DNA of 64,000 nucleotides. Origin: Azolla caroliniana (taxonomy: Eukaryota > Polypodiophyta). Below, one piece after another: positions 32,391-43,677 of the stretch. The stretch covers positions 13,640,001 to 13,704,000 of the forward strand of contig JBHGNT010000010.1 of NCBI GenBank assembly GCA_043228905.1. The letters run 5' to 3'. The position numbers and the translations under genes were made by a program. The notes beneath the pieces were generated by a model that was not told the origin of the DNA, did no database searches, and saw nothing but the letters and a program-made list of their open reading frames with translations. How positions within the stretch are numbered: position 1 is the first letter of the stretch; every line of letters begins with the position of its first letter.

Positions 32391-33150
32391 TGCCACATCA
32401 CAACAACATACCACACTTCCTCCGATCTGGAAGTGGTCTTCTTCATTGAGTTTGCCTTGTGTTTCATCACAAAGACTGACCCTTTTCTAGTCTTTCCAGT
32501 TCTGGATCCTTCCGATCCTTCTACGTAGTGCGAGCTTTGTCGGTAACCTTTTTAATCTATTTCTTTGACAATTATGAGAGATTGTTTACCACACCGAAAC
32601 CAGATACAAACCGAGATGCTCTACGGTCTATCATAGGCTATCACTTTGAATGAATCTAGGTGTATCCCGCGTAAGCAACCCCAATATTAGTATAACATCA
32701 ATTGTTGTATCAGATGTCTGAATCAGCAAAAACCTCAAATGCTTATTCCCTTGTCCAGCCTTGCCAGATCTAGATTCATCCCAATCGGCGCATTTCTTCT
32801 AACACTCGCTTTCCCAGTGGCCCTTCTTGCCACAATACCAGCATTCCATGTCAGTCTTTCTTGCTAATTTCGGTGCCATTTTGACTCCCCTTGCTTGTGG
32901 ACTATCTCTATGCCTCCAATTCTTCTCTTGTCGGCCGCCACTATTGCATGCGGACCCATCTCATCCTCCACGCCCAGGGGCTGATCCGTGTCCGTGTACA
33001 ACATCCGGTTATCCAATTGAGTGGTCCTCAACCCACTCGCGTGGTTTTCTTCGACCATCAGCATCGATTGCAGGTTGAAGAAGGACGATGGTTTCTCACG
33101 GGTGCAAATTGTTGTCCGGATTGGCCCGTATCATTGTGCTTAGAAACACG
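32391..33150 (-). pseudogene. gag: Copia D gag C-terminal part with zinc knuckle
   Basis: Minus strand. After the inverted-repeat insertion the gag frame resumes near 33145 (YGPIRTTICTREKPSSFFNL), continues with MLMVEENHASG (33064) and the CCHC knuckle CWYCGKKGHWESEC at about 32800-32848. A decayed linker reaches the solo LTR at 32390. Stops and shifts occur throughout. Copia gag followed by a knuckle before the protease is the standard order. Confidence 0.75.
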
Positions 33151-33790
33151 TTTGCGTTCACAAGTGAAAGGATCACGCATTCCACTTGTAGATTCCTTTT
33201 ATAATCTTGCAATTTTAGGCAATTTTCAGAAACTTGATACACCAGTATCACATATTTTAAATAGCATGTAAATTTTGCTAATTTTTTGAGATTTAACAAG
33301 TTTCAAAATGATAATTTCTAAAATTGAATAGTTTTTCAATAAATGTTTAAACCTTGATGGTTTGCAGATATAAAATGTAGTTGACTTAAAGAAAATCACA
33401 ATTGTTAACTCAAGGCACAAGTTAAGATTAATGGTTTCACCATCTTGAGAAGATGTAGGTCCCAGAAGTGGAAGTTACATCTATTGTTAGACTAGACAAT
33501 GTTTTAATTATAAGAGGTAACATTGTAATCCTTAATGCCATCATCTATAAATTTAGTGCTCATTATTAACATTCATAAATTCACAACTCGAGAAATGTGT
33601 ACAATATTCATAAACAATTTTGATAAATCCATAACTCCTAAAATGTAGATGATATTCATAAACTATCAAAACTGCCAAACTTAGATGTAAACATTATATA
33701 TCAATTTGAACATATCACGTAGTTATCAAGGTATCCACAATGCTCTCCTCTTCTTCATTTTGAGAGCTCCCCTACAAAATTTGTGAAGTA

Positions 33791-35640
33791 AATGGCATTT
33801 GTAAGGTTCAATTACCATCAACATAATTATTAATGGTTTTTTGTTAATCAAAGAAGCACATTTTCATTATAAGTTATCTTGTTGTGCAACATACTTCTTT
33901 ACAATATCGATATGCATCTTTTACTCTTGTAAAAACAGAGATTTTAGTACAATTCGAGTTCATGTAAACCCTACATCTCTTTTATTTGAAAAAAAAGAAG
34001 ATTTCTAAACATGAACTCCATACATTTATCGAGTTCATGTAAAAAACAGAGTTGCCATCACAATTCCATACAATGTATCAAATTCGTGTTCAAAGTTTTT
34101 TTCCTAGATTTAAAAAAATAAAAAAATAAAACTTGTGTTGATCAAAAAAACTAGATTTTTCAACACAATTCAGTACAATGTACAATACAATGTATTGAGT
34201 TCATGCGTAAAGTAATTTTATTTGTTTTTAAAAAGAAAATCGATTTTGTTTTTTTTTTTTATTGGAAAAAAAACTTTAAACATGAATTTGATACATTGTA
34301 TCGACTTGTGATGAAAACTCTGGTTTTTTCTTAACTTCAACTTAAAAATAAAAAAATCCAAAATGACCCAAAATAAATAGAAAAAAAAAACCAAACTTGT
34401 GTTTTTTTTAAACCAAAACAAAAAACTTAAAACATGAACTCGATACATTGTATTGAATTCGTGTCAAAAAGTCAGCTTTTTTACACGAACTCGATACAAT
34501 GTGTCGAGTTGGTCTTGAAATTTTCGACATGAACTCGATACAATGTATAGAGTTCGTGTTGAAAATATGACTTTCCGACATGAACTAATACAATGTATCG
34601 AGTTCATGTTTAAAGTTTTTTTTTTTTTTTTTAAATGAACTCGATACATTGTATTGAATTGTGATGAACTCAAGCTCAATGTTTTTATTTTTTTATTTTT
34701 TTAAATCCGAGGAAAAAAAATTGAACATGAATTTGATACATTGTATGTAATTGTGATCAAAACTCTGTTTTTTACATCAACTCGATACATCAATTCGATA
34801 CAATTGTGATCAAAACTCAGATTTTCAACACAAACTCGATTCAAGTTTGTGTTTAAAACATTTAAACACGAACTCGATACATTGTATCAAGTTCATGTCG
34901 AAAATTTCAAGACCAACTCGACACATTGTATCGAGTTCGTGTAAAAAAGCTGACTTTTTGACATGAATTCGATACAATGTATCGAGTTCATGTTTTAAGT
35001 TTATTGTTTTGGTTTAAAAATAAAACAAGTTTGGTTTTTTTTTCTATTTATTTTGGATCATTTTGGATTTTTTTATTTTTAAGTTGAAGTTAAGAAAAAA
35101 CCAGAGTTTTTATCACAAGTCGATACAATGTATCAAATTCATGTTTAAAGTTTTTTTTCCCATTAAAAAAAAAAAACAAAATCAAAATTTTTTTAAAAAA
35201 CAAATAAAATTACTTTACACATGAACTCGATACATTGTATTGTACATTGTACTGAATTGTGGTGAAAAATCTAGTTTTTTTTATCAACACAAGTTTTATT
35301 TTTTTATTTTTTTAAATCCAGGAAAAAAAACTTTGAACACGAATTTGATACATTGTATGGAATTGTGATGGCAACTCTGTTTTTTACATGAACTCGATAA
35401 ATGTATGGAGTTCATGTTTAGAAATCTTCTTTTTTTTTCAAATAAAACAGGTTTAGGGTTTACATGAACTCGAATTGTATTAAAATCTTTGTTTTTACAT
35501 GAGAAAAAGATGCATATCGATACTGCAAATAAGTATGTTGCACAACAAGACACCTTATGGTGAACATGTGCTTCATTGTTTAACAAAAAACCATTAATAA
35601 TTGTGTTGATGGTAATCGAACCTTGCAAATGCCATTTACG
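33791..35640. repeat. 1.85-kb foldback (long inverted repeat) built of short palindromes
   Basis: The left arm (33791 to about 34600) and right arm (about 34830 to 35640) are reverse complements with scattered differences, centred near 34715. For example ATTAATGGTTTTTTGTTAA at 33831 mirrors 35580-35600, and GTTGTGCAACATACTT mirrors in both arms. Both arms and the centre are filled with copies of a palindromic unit, ACATGAACTCGATACA followed by its complement. There is no coding potential. Transcripts through it would fold into a very long hairpin. Confidence 0.85.
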
Positions 35641-35829
35641 TGTTCTATAAAATATTCTCGTGGTTCTTAATCTCCACTACAAGCACTTAATGTTAATCTT
35701 CATAGTTTGGTTCATCTACAACAGAGAAACATTTATGTGAAACTAAGAATAACAACACATGCATAACTCAGGTGACAAGGAAACTTGCAAGAACTCAAGG
35801 TGGGGATATTAATAGCTACACATGTAGAT

Positions 35830-36200
35830 GGCCATGACCTAGGGCACCAATTCTACATTGGTAAAGTTTTGGACTTGGTGATGCATTAAACTTTTGTATT
35901 ACATCTATCATTGACATTAGTGAGGTGGATATCATTGTGTATGACTTTACACTAACAAAAGATGGATGTTTAAGGACGACAACAATAGACATAATAAAAG
36001 AGATATTACCAAGTCTAGAAGATATCTCAGATTGAAGGCTAACCAGATTTAGTGCACACAGTTTGGAGACACCATTTGGTAAAGACAATTATTTGATTCG
36101 TACATTTGAAAATGAGGAGGAAGAGTCACAAATGTATATTAACTATAGTAGTGATTCTCATGAAAGGAATGATGATAGTGATGCAAATAACTCCTAAATG
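35830..36200 (+). pseudogene. Short coding remnant inside the inverted-repeat element
   Basis: A plus-strand frame contains VDIIVYDFTLTKDGCLRTTT, IIKEILPSLEDISD, a stop, then TPFGKDNYLIRTFENEEEES and an acidic end followed by an A/T-rich, polyA-like region. It could be the 3' end of a transposase or a captured gene. I do not recognise the family. Confidence 0.3.
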
Positions 36201-36541
36201 TATTTTTTGTGCAACGATATGTAACAAATTTAGACAACATTTTATGGAATGAAATAAAAAAGTTGATTATTTTGAAATCTTTCGCGTATGATTTCGTTAG
36301 GATCTAAAATACTACTAGTTGTAATTTCTCCTTAAAAATACACAGTTACTTTTCGTATTTGGCCAAAATTTGGCATTTTTCAATTTTACCAAATGGTAAA
36401 AATTTTAGCTTTTTCATCAAGTTTTCGAGAACTTGTGATACTGGTATCAAGGTGATTTGTGAAATGGCTAAAAAAGCCCCAAAATCAAACGAAATATTCC
36501 TTATCCTTCCATTTGTGCGCAATCCTTCCACTTGTGAACGC

Positions 36542-37098
36542 GAACCGAGGCAAATCTGGACCATCTCGTCCTCGTCCACCGTCACATTGATGGAATCGAG
36601 TGCATCGTAGATCTCCTTGATCTTGGTGTTGTAGTCAATGACCAAGATATCCTGTTGTCGGATACTGTTGAGCTCTTGCTGGAGCTGCAACTTCCAAGTC
36701 GTGGTACTTGTGCCGAAAATCTTCCAGAGATTTTCCCAGGCCTCCTTCAGTGACTTTGCATCTTTGATGTAGTCGAGCATCTAATCATGCACATCGGACA
36801 CGAGGCACTACAACACTCTGCTCCCTCCTTGCTCCCATACTGGGAAGTCCTTGTGTGCCAAATTTGGCACTGCTTCATTTGCTCCTTCCACGTAGCTCCA
36901 GTATCTGTGCCCGAGTAAGTATTGGTGCATTTTATACGACTAGGATGCATAGTTGCTCCGGTCGAGCTTTTCTATAGGAAGCGAGCTCGCTATGCATCTA
37001 TCCATATCTTTCTTTTGTTGTTTACCGGTGATTAGGGTTTGTCTATGAGCATCACTCGTCGGCAATAAAGGATTCTCAACCCTCACGTTCTTATACCA
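36542..37098 (-). pseudogene. gag: Copia D gag N-terminal part and primer site
   Basis: The primer-binding site is on the minus strand at 37087-37098 (TGGTATAAGAAC), next to the LTR end ACA. It is a variant of the usual TGGTATCAGAGC. Gag begins below it and includes a short open piece 36950-36747, then LDYIKDAKSLKEAWENLWKIF, LQQELNSIRQQDILVIDYNTKI and DEDEMVQICLG, a UBN2-type copia gag. It ends at the right border of the inverted-repeat element. Confidence 0.75.
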
Positions 37099-37572
37099 TG
37101 TAAAAGTTAATATGTAGAAGCTTAGATAAACCGGCTCAGTCGGATAACAATAGTAAAATAGAAATGAAGGTTTAATGGAAGCTTAAGAATATATAGTACA
37201 AGGGAGAGACAGAGAGAGCAGAATAGCATAGACTTAATTCAAAATAAATAACACTTTGTACATACAATTGTCCTATAGAACACTTTTTATACAAGTCGTT
37301 AAAAGGACTGACAGAAATACTGACAAGTACTTCAATGCTCATACAAGCAAATAACACTAACTCCAAGGAATATGCCTACATACTAGGCTCAAACCGTAGG
37401 CTTCAATGGCCTACTAGTTCTCACTATTCCAGAGTATGATTTGGCTCTAGGTTCCGGATACCGATATATCCGAACACCTATCCAGGTACCTATCTAGTTC
37501 TCCATTCCGGATACCGATCCGGCTCTGGCTTATCCAACCAATCAGGATCCGGTTGAGCTTGCCCACTCAACA
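37099..37572 (-). repeat. 5' LTR of copia D
   Basis: TGTAAAAGTTAATATG...CCCACTCAACA on the plus strand, 474 bp. The right 150 bp match the 3' LTR fragment at 17039-17197. Confidence 0.82.
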
Positions 37573-38608
37573 AAAGGGGACACTGGTGTGAAGATCGAAC
37601 AAACAATGGTCAACTCTCACACAAGAGCATACCATAAAAAAGGACAAATTGGGAAACATGCAGTGTGGACAACTAAGGGCCTAAATATGAGCATGTATTT
37701 GAAGCATAGGCTACAAGGAGTAGTCGACGTCAATGTTCAAACAAGGTTTAACGAAGGCAAGCCTAGATTAATAGAAAAAGGAAGACCGAAGTACCTTGAC
37801 CAAGAAGATGGTCGGAACGAAAGTGGCACATGTGTGGTGCATGAAAGGTTATATTTGAGGATGGCAGAAAAGGGCATGGCAACTAGTTGTGGTGGTGCAA
37901 AGCTCAGACCAAGGGTCTGGTGGCTTGGGTTATGGTGGAAAGAATGGTCATGGTGGTATGGAAAAAAATATATAAGGAGCCAATGAGTTAGGTTCTATGT
38001 TCTATCATAGATAGTTAGGCTATGAAGTAATGAAATATTAAGATGAGGATTTAAGATTTCAACTAGGCGGATGCGCCTAGTACCATACTTAGCACATACT
38101 GGAGGATGTCATGATGTTTTCAACACGTAGTGTGAAACCACCCTACTAGGAAAGGAAATAAAATAGTAGTTCAATACACTAGTATTGTGAAGTCAACTTT
38201 GTTAGCCACTAGTACTTTCTAGGGTGGTTTTAACACGTAATGTAAAACCACCCTAGAAAGGAAATAAAATAGTAGTTCAAATAAACTAGTATTATGAAGT
38301 CAACTTTGTTAGTAACAAAAATACTTTTTCATTTGTCAAAGACCATGCCCTATGAATTAAGGTCAAGGGATTAAATCTTGCAATTAATGATGAGGAATAT
38401 AAAGTTGGAGGCGGTTTTCAAAAGTAGAAAAATGTAGAGAAAAAAATAGGGAAAAAAAAGCAAGGCATGGATATGAGCAAGGTAGAGAAAAAAGCTCCTA
38501 ATTTCTTCATCTGATTCATAAGAAAGCTAACAGGAAGAGTTTTCCCAAAATATCTTGCATGTGAAATTTGAGATTACACAAGACAAATAGTGATGAAAAT
38601 AAAAGACG
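37573..38608. other. Unassigned DNA with a tandem duplication and a hairpin
   Basis: The open frame 37588-37986 has no recognisable domain and a composition like translated noncoding DNA, so I do not call a gene. At about 38130-38315 a segment containing AGGAAAGGAAATAAAATAG and GTGAAGTCAACTTTGTTAG is repeated twice. Otherwise A/T-rich with nothing recognised. Confidence 0.4.
38221..38254. repeat. Perfect 12-bp hairpin
   Basis: AGGGTGGTTTTA (38221-38232) pairs with TAAAACCACCCT (38243-38254) around the loop ACACGTAATG. A slightly diverged copy of the same hairpin lies just upstream at about 38110-38150. It could be the end of a small MITE. Confidence 0.6.
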
Positions 38609-39221
38609 TGTCACATAGACAAACTTTTTTTTGAAGAGAAATGCACGGAATATCGCTCGGCCACAACCGAGTAGTAAATCACTTCTATAAGAATCAAACA
38701 CAGAAATGGGAAGTGGAGAGTACACAAGAAAATGACACAGGATTTTACGTGGAAAACCCTAATAGGGAAAAACCACGGGAACCCACTGACTCCGAACTAT
38801 CACTTTGAAGAGAAGGGGTACAATCAATCAGAGACTTGGAGGCAACGACCTCGAGCTCTGTTTCTTCGCATAGTGGCGGTTACAACAAAATATCACTCTG
38901 TATCTCTCTCTTTCCCTCTCTCTCTGTACAACAATCACAGCAATATGACAACAACACACTCACTCACTAAAGTGATTGCCCTAAGTCATATTTATAGTTA
39001 TATGAACTTAGGGCTATTTACAAATATAGCCTCAATGGGCTTATTCAAGACATATTTACAAATCTGTCTTCTCTTCCGCTTCTCACCGGGTCCACCGATC
39101 CAGTTTCCGGATCTCTTCCGGTTCTCACTGGGTGTCCTCCGGTTTCTGGATCTCTTCCGGTTCTCACCGGGTCCTCTTTATTCATCACCGGATCCCATCC
39201 GGAGAGACCGATTTCCCAACA
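38609..39221 (-). repeat. Probable solo LTR of the copia H family
   Basis: The right part (about 38970-39221, ending ATTTCCCAACA) matches the LTR remnant at 60889-61065. GATTTTACGTGGAAAACCC near 38743 is typical of copia LTRs of this kind. The left end (TGTCACATAG at 38609) is a guess. Confidence 0.5.
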
Positions 39222-40160
39222 TTTTTTAGTGGAAAAAAGCATGCAATAGAAAAACTATAAATAAGAGCTTATTCTTAAGAAGCGTGGGGGAGGGAGAAGA
39301 GACATGGAAGCTCTACTGTAGAATTGGAAGGCGAAAGAAGAGGAATCATCAACATCAAGAGGCAACATCAAACAACGATCTCTCTCTTCTATACTCCACT
39401 CACTTCTTTTCTCCATCTCTCTTCCCCCTTACCTAATGAACCATCTTCTTTGTATCAAATGCTCTTATAAATAATAATAATCTTGTAACTTGAGCCTTGA
39501 TTTATAAAAAAATTATCTTATTTTGTAATCAAATAATGTTTCCTTTCACCTATGTGTCTTGTGTAAACCATCTTCCTGTGTGTTCGTGTGTCTTGTGATT
39601 GGGAACCGTTTTGGGCTTTCCCATTTACCTCTCCTTTCACAAAGGCATTCGAACTTTTGTGTCTCGCGTGTAAACCTTTCCCTTGTGTGTTTCTATGTCT
39701 TGTGAATAGGGATCATGTCGGGCGTGCCCATGCACCTCTCCTTTTCACAAAGACATTCGAACTTTCGTGGCTTGTGTGTAAGTCTTCCCCTTGTGTGTTC
39801 GTGTGTTTTGTGACTAGGGAGTGTTTCAGACCTCTCCTTTTGACAAAGGCATTCAAACTTTTATGTCTTGTGTGTAAGCCTTTTCCTTGTGTATTCGTGT
39901 GTCTTGTGACTAGGGAACGTTTCAGGCGTGCCCATATAAAGGCATTCTAATATTCGTGTCTTGTGTGTGTAAGCCTTCCTCCTGTTCATTCCTTCATCTT
40001 GTGGTTAGGGGTTCAATTGGGATCGCCCATCCACCTCTCCTGTGAAATGAGTGATCGAACAATCGTGTTGTGCATGCGAGCCTTAAATCCTTCCAATCTA
40101 AAATGTTGGAGGTTCCGCCTCATAATCCGCACTTAGTGACAGATTTTCACAACACCGTGA
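39222..40160 (+). repeat. Leader-like region with about 120-bp tandem repeats
   Basis: About 39535-40010 holds four to five imperfect units of about 120 bp. Each contains a TGTGTCTTGTGTGTAAGCC-like start, a CGTGTGTCTTGTGACTAGGG-like middle and a CCATCCACCTCTCC-like end. The open frame 39588-39950 is only the translation of these repeats. An upstream ACTATAAATAAG (about 39254) could be a TATA box. It probably represents the LTR/leader of the plus-strand copia fragment that follows. Confidence 0.45.
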
Positions 40161-40620
40161 TCTTATTATGAAGAAGCTATAGCCGCGTCAAATGTCGAAA
40201 CATGGTGTAAACCCATGATGTCCGAAATGGACTCGATTAGAGAAAATGACACATGGGAACTGGTCGAATTACCATCCGGTAGAAAGTTGTTGCCTTGCAA
40301 CAAATATATATTTGGTTCGGATCAACCCAAATATAAAGCTTGGCTGGTTGCAACAAATGGGTGTAGAGATACAAATATATATTTGGTTCGGATCAACCCA
40401 AATATAAAGCCCAACTCGTCGCAAAGGGATTCAAACAAGAAGATGGTGTTCCCTATCATGAAATCTTCTCTCCTGTAGTCAAGATGAGGATTCGGCTTCT
40501 ATTAGGTAGTCATCGCGACAAAAGACCTTGAGCTTGAACAAATGGACGTAAAGATGGCTTTCTTGTATGGAGATCTAGAGGAAGACATTTATGTCTCAAC
40601 CGGAAATCTTCACGACGACA
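40161..40620 (+). pseudogene. Plus-strand copia RT fragment with internal duplication
   Basis: It encodes EEAIAASNVETWCKPMMSEM and RENDTWELVELPSGRKLLPC, the standard start of copia RT, then [19 protein letters not shown] and MDVKMAFLYGDLEEDIYV. An approximately 65-bp segment is tandemly duplicated: AATATATATTTGGTTCGGAT occurs near 40306 and 40374, shifting the frame. It ends abruptly at about 40620. No catalytic YVDD motif remains. Confidence 0.75.
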
Positions 40621-40868
40621 GGGGAGAAAGGTGTAAAGAATTTCGTACATGGAAGGACACAGTCAACTCAGCCGAACAACCACAGTTAGGTAAAAACACA
40701 GATAGAACAGAATACATTAAGCAACGACCCCCAATTGATGTTAATATACATCATGATGAGTTGAGAAGTGCACAACTTTCTAAGAGATATACAATATATA
40801 TTGTATATTACATGAAAATAATATAAAAATAACTAAAGATGGCACCTATTTTTATACAAACTATAATT
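40621..40868. other. Unassigned spacer
   Basis: No gene or repeat recognised. It begins where copia similarity stops and ends at the J-type LTR fragments. Confidence 0.4.
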
Positions 40869-41054
40869 ATTACGGGCATGAACATATAATATCCCGTGGT
40901 AAGATTGTACCGTAGTATTCTATACACTTGGATAAAGTGTGAGGGTTAAACGAGCGTGTAAAGAAGGGAATGATTACTTTCGCTCGGGGGTATGTTATGA
41001 GCATGACAATATAATATCCCGTGGTAAGATTGTAACGTAGTATTCTATACACGT
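40869..41054 (+). repeat. Two J-type LTR ends, direct orientation, left of gypsy I
   Basis: Two copies of the segment TACGGGCATGAACATATAAT...GTAGTATTCTATACAC begin at about 40873 and 40991. The second is preceded by CTCGGGGGTATG, like the polypurine tract before LTR J at 62599. ACGT (41051-41054) borders gypsy I; ACGT recurs at 61904-61907. Confidence 0.65.
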
Positions 41055-41761
41055 TGTCGGGTTAGTTGTGGTTTAAGAAAAAAAGTATATGATATGAACA
41101 TGATGTATATTACGAATACAAGATTTTACCAACTTTACAATGGTTGATAGCAAGATGAACTCTTTCTCTACTGACTCTTGATTCGAACCCTTGATTCCAA
41201 CTTGAAAACACAAGCCTCTTCACCAACAAGCTAACTTATTTGTTTGATTATCTTATTCTCTAACTTTCTCTTGACTCCCTCCCTTACTTGATTCCCCTCT
41301 TTTTATAGGTGCCCCCATGCATATAATGCATGTGAGGGTAAAGAAATGCATGCAATGCATGAAATGCATGTGCTGCATGATCGCCATTTGGTGTTCATGC
41401 ATTACATGTGATGCATGATAGACATCTCACTCATTTGAGCTTCCATGTATGAAAATAGACATGGGATAAATATGATGATGGAAACACATTTTAAAATAAC
41501 TAACCTAGCTAAGTGGTGTATACCTTGTGCTTGGTATACAAGGTTGAGGGTTCAAGTTCCTTGATTTTACTCAATACAATATTTAGCTTCATTCTTATAT
41601 CATGAAGCACATTCTTTACAATATTTCTAAAAATAAATAGCCTAGCTTAGTGGCATGTACATTGTATTTCATATATAAGGGTGTGGGTTCAAGTTTCTCA
41701 AATATTACTAAATACAATATTTAAGTTTATTTTTATATCGTGAAGCACATTCTTCACGACA
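41055..41761 (-). repeat. 3' LTR of gypsy I
   Basis: TGTCGGGTTAG...TTCACGACA, 707 bp; shorter than the 5' copy through loss near its left end. The outer end forms TCGTGAAG/CTTCACGA, loop CACATT. Confidence 0.83.
41500..41700 (+). other. Two tRNA-like modules in LTR I (3' copy)
   Basis: Module 1: A box TAGCTAAGTGG (41506-41516), an anticodon-arm-like CCTTGT...ACAAGG, and B box GGTTCAAGTTCC (41549-41560). Module 2: TAGCTTAGTGG (41643-41653) and GGTTCAAGTT (41686-41695). Both are present in the 5' LTR as well (61716-61768 and 61785-61836). Confidence 0.5.
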
Positions 41762-42364
41762 CCCACCCCCTTTGAACTTGCACATTGGTTGTGCAGAGTT
41801 CATCCAACACGTTTTCCGATTCTTTTAGTTCTTCATAAAATTCAGGCTCTAGTGACTCCCTCCTTTTAAATATTTTAATCCTTTTTCCTGCAATTGGGAT
41901 ACGAATTTCTGTCCCATCTAATTCATTGAGGAAATATGTGGCCTTATCTGTTATTTTCCTAACTTCATAAGGTCCAAACCATCTTTTTGCGAACTTCCGA
42001 ATAGTATTGTATTGATTATCTAGGTTGCTATCATATACTAATACCCAGTCTCCTTCTTGCACCTTTCTTGGTCGTATTCTTTTTATCTTGTCAAATCTGT
42101 CCTTATTCTTGATTCTTGCCTCTTTCAATCTAGTAGCTGCTTTTTCTATGTCTTCTGTCCTTGATTGAAGTTGTCGTATCCGAATCCTCGATGACCAGCC
42201 CATTCTTTAGAATGCAACTCTCTCATTATCTCCTTTCTTTGCTCTTTAGAACCTATTACTCATCGCGGGTTTCCAGTCTTGGTTTTTGGATGTCGCCATA
42301 GATATCCTTCATGTAGGAAGAACTTATGAGCTTTCTTGCGAAACTGTGTGAACTTTTTTCCAGA
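41762..42364 (-). pseudogene. int: Gypsy I integrase, core deleted
   Basis: The minus strand from 42.36 kb encodes the linker and zinc-region start (GSKEQRKEIMRELHS, KEWAGHRG). It then jumps, with a frame change at about 42.19 kb, straight to the tail IRIRQLQSRTEDIEKAA, RIRPRKVQEGDWVLVYD and GPYEVRKITDKATYFLNELDG, ending at 41.76 kb. Compared with gypsy E, the entire catalytic core is missing. Confidence 0.8.
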
Positions 42365-43220
42365 TCAACCTTTGTACTTGTCAGGGGTTTGTAGGTATTT
42401 CCCTATTTCCTTGAATTCTTCTTCATACTCCTCTTCTAGAAATTGCATTCCTCCTTCCCGGGTAATTCTTGTGGTAAGGACTGTTTGTTCTTTGTCCTCA
42501 TCATTCGAGTCTGGAAACTCCTCTTCCTTATACCTTGCTCTTGATAACATATCTACTACTGCATTTCTATTCCCAAAGATATGTCGAACTTCAGGGTTGC
42601 TTCATCTAATATGGATGCACCATCTTAACACAGCTTGATCTGGAATATCACAATTAGCTATGATACCAAGAATCGGCAAACAATCCGTTTCTATTATTAC
42701 TTCAGCACCAATTAAGTAATCTCTATCTATCTTAACTATTATTACTATCCCCCATAGATCTCTTTTCACCTGTGCATATTTTCTTTGTCGACCACTAAGA
42801 ACCTTCGCTCTGAATCGGACTAGATACCTTTCTTCCCCATCTTGTTGGCTTATCACCCATCCAATTCCAATGGGACTGGAGTCTAATGTGAGATATATGG
42901 GCCGGGTGTAGTCATGTTGCTTTAATGGTGGAGCTTGTGCCAAGTAGGACTTCAATTTCCTCATTGCCTCTGAATGCTCTTCACTCCATTCAAATGTTTC
43001 TCCTTTTCTTAGGAGTCTATATAAAGGTTCAAATCGATGGGCATAATGCGGAATCCATCTACAGTAAAAAACACATAGCCCCAAAAAACCTTCGTACTTC
43101 TGAAGCGGATGTACATTCCTCTTGCATATTTTGAATTGCATTGACCTTGCTTGGTTATGGCTTTCTCCCATACGAATCACACATATGACCAACTATTAAT
43201 ATTTCTTTTTCCCCAAATAT
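42365..43220 (-). pseudogene. pol: Gypsy I RT C-terminal part and RNase H
   Basis: 43192-42602 covers the RT thumb and connection (FLGLCVFYCRWIPHYAHRFEPLYRLL) and RNase H (LTLDSSPIGIGWVISQQDGEE, QRKYAQVKRDLWGI, AEVIIETDCLPILG). The RNase H end and linker (VVDMLSRARYKEEEF, EEEYEEEFKEIGKYL) continue to 42.37 kb with frame changes. It aligns closely with gypsy E 22.3-21.4 kb. Confidence 0.82.
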
Positions 43221-43677
43221 TGTATTAGAGACATGAACTATTGTAAGCATAAAATAAGGATAAAAGATAGATCTGGATAGAAAGGAGAGAGAGAAAGAAG
43301 GGTGTCGATCCACCCGACCACCCCCAAGCGAAGGGATCGAGACGGACTCGAGCCTCGATTGGTGTCCCATACCACTGCGGTGGCGTCAGGTCGTACCTGG
43401 TGTTGGCGCGCTCGCTACAAGAGTTGACCCACCACAACAACAGAGTCTCGATGTAGTCAAAAGATGATGAAATTAGGGTAGCTAGGCCTCTTATTTATAG
43501 CGATACCCAAGGCCCCCAGGCAAGTTCACACTTGGCCTAATGGGTTGTCTCAATCCCGAGGATTAAAAGTAATCCTCCCCTTCTTTACACTCTCGTTTAA
43601 CCCTCACACTTATCCACGTGTATAGAATACTACGGTAAATTCTCACCACTGGATATTATATGGTCATGCCCGTAACA
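43221..43677 (-). repeat. Solo LTR of J type in gypsy I RT
   Basis: On the minus strand it starts TGTTACGGGCATGACC and ends CTCTAATACA, matching LTR J (62599-63172). The 6-bp direct repeat ATATTG (43217-43222 and 43677-43682) overlaps its ends. Removing 460 bp restores the gypsy frame (LLGAKS to IFGEKEIL), so the insertion and its duplication are confirmed by the coding sequence. Confidence 0.85.

Larger units (their letters stand above)
33151..36541. mobile_element. Candidate inverted-repeat DNA element inserted in copia D gag
   Basis: The two ends are imperfect inverted repeats: GCGTTCACAAGTGAAAGGAT at the left (about 33152) and, on the minus strand, GCGTTCACAAGTGGAAGGAT at the right (about 36541). 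About 100 bp further in, both carry CTTGATAC(AC)CAGTATCACA. The element splits the copia D gag frame between ICLG (right) and YGPIRTT (left). No convincing target duplication was found. The interior holds the large foldback (33791-35640) and a short plus-strand coding remnant. No transposase was recognised, so it would be non-autonomous. Confidence 0.5.
17039..37572 (-). mobile_element. Ty1/copia element D (minus strand), heavily interrupted
   Basis: A copia element whose 5' LTR is 37099-37572 and whose 3' LTR survives as 17039-17197, cut by gypsy C. Reading down the minus strand: primer site (37087-37098), gag (36.9-36.5 kb and 33.1-32.8 kb), zinc knuckle, protease, integrase (31.7-30.7 kb), RT and RNase H (19.3-17.8 kb), purine tract, LTR. 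Insertions: an inverted-repeat element in gag, a solo LTR just before the protease active site, and gypsy E between integrase and RT. It is the oldest recognisable frame between 17 and 37.6 kb. Many frameshifts; non-functional. Confidence 0.85.

Noticed and set aside
37588-37986. 132-codon open frame as a host gene
   Set aside because: No recognisable domain, no promoter or splice context, and irregular composition; likely chance.
39588-39950. 120-codon Cys/Leu-rich open frame
   Set aside because: It is the translation of an approximately 120-bp tandem repeat.
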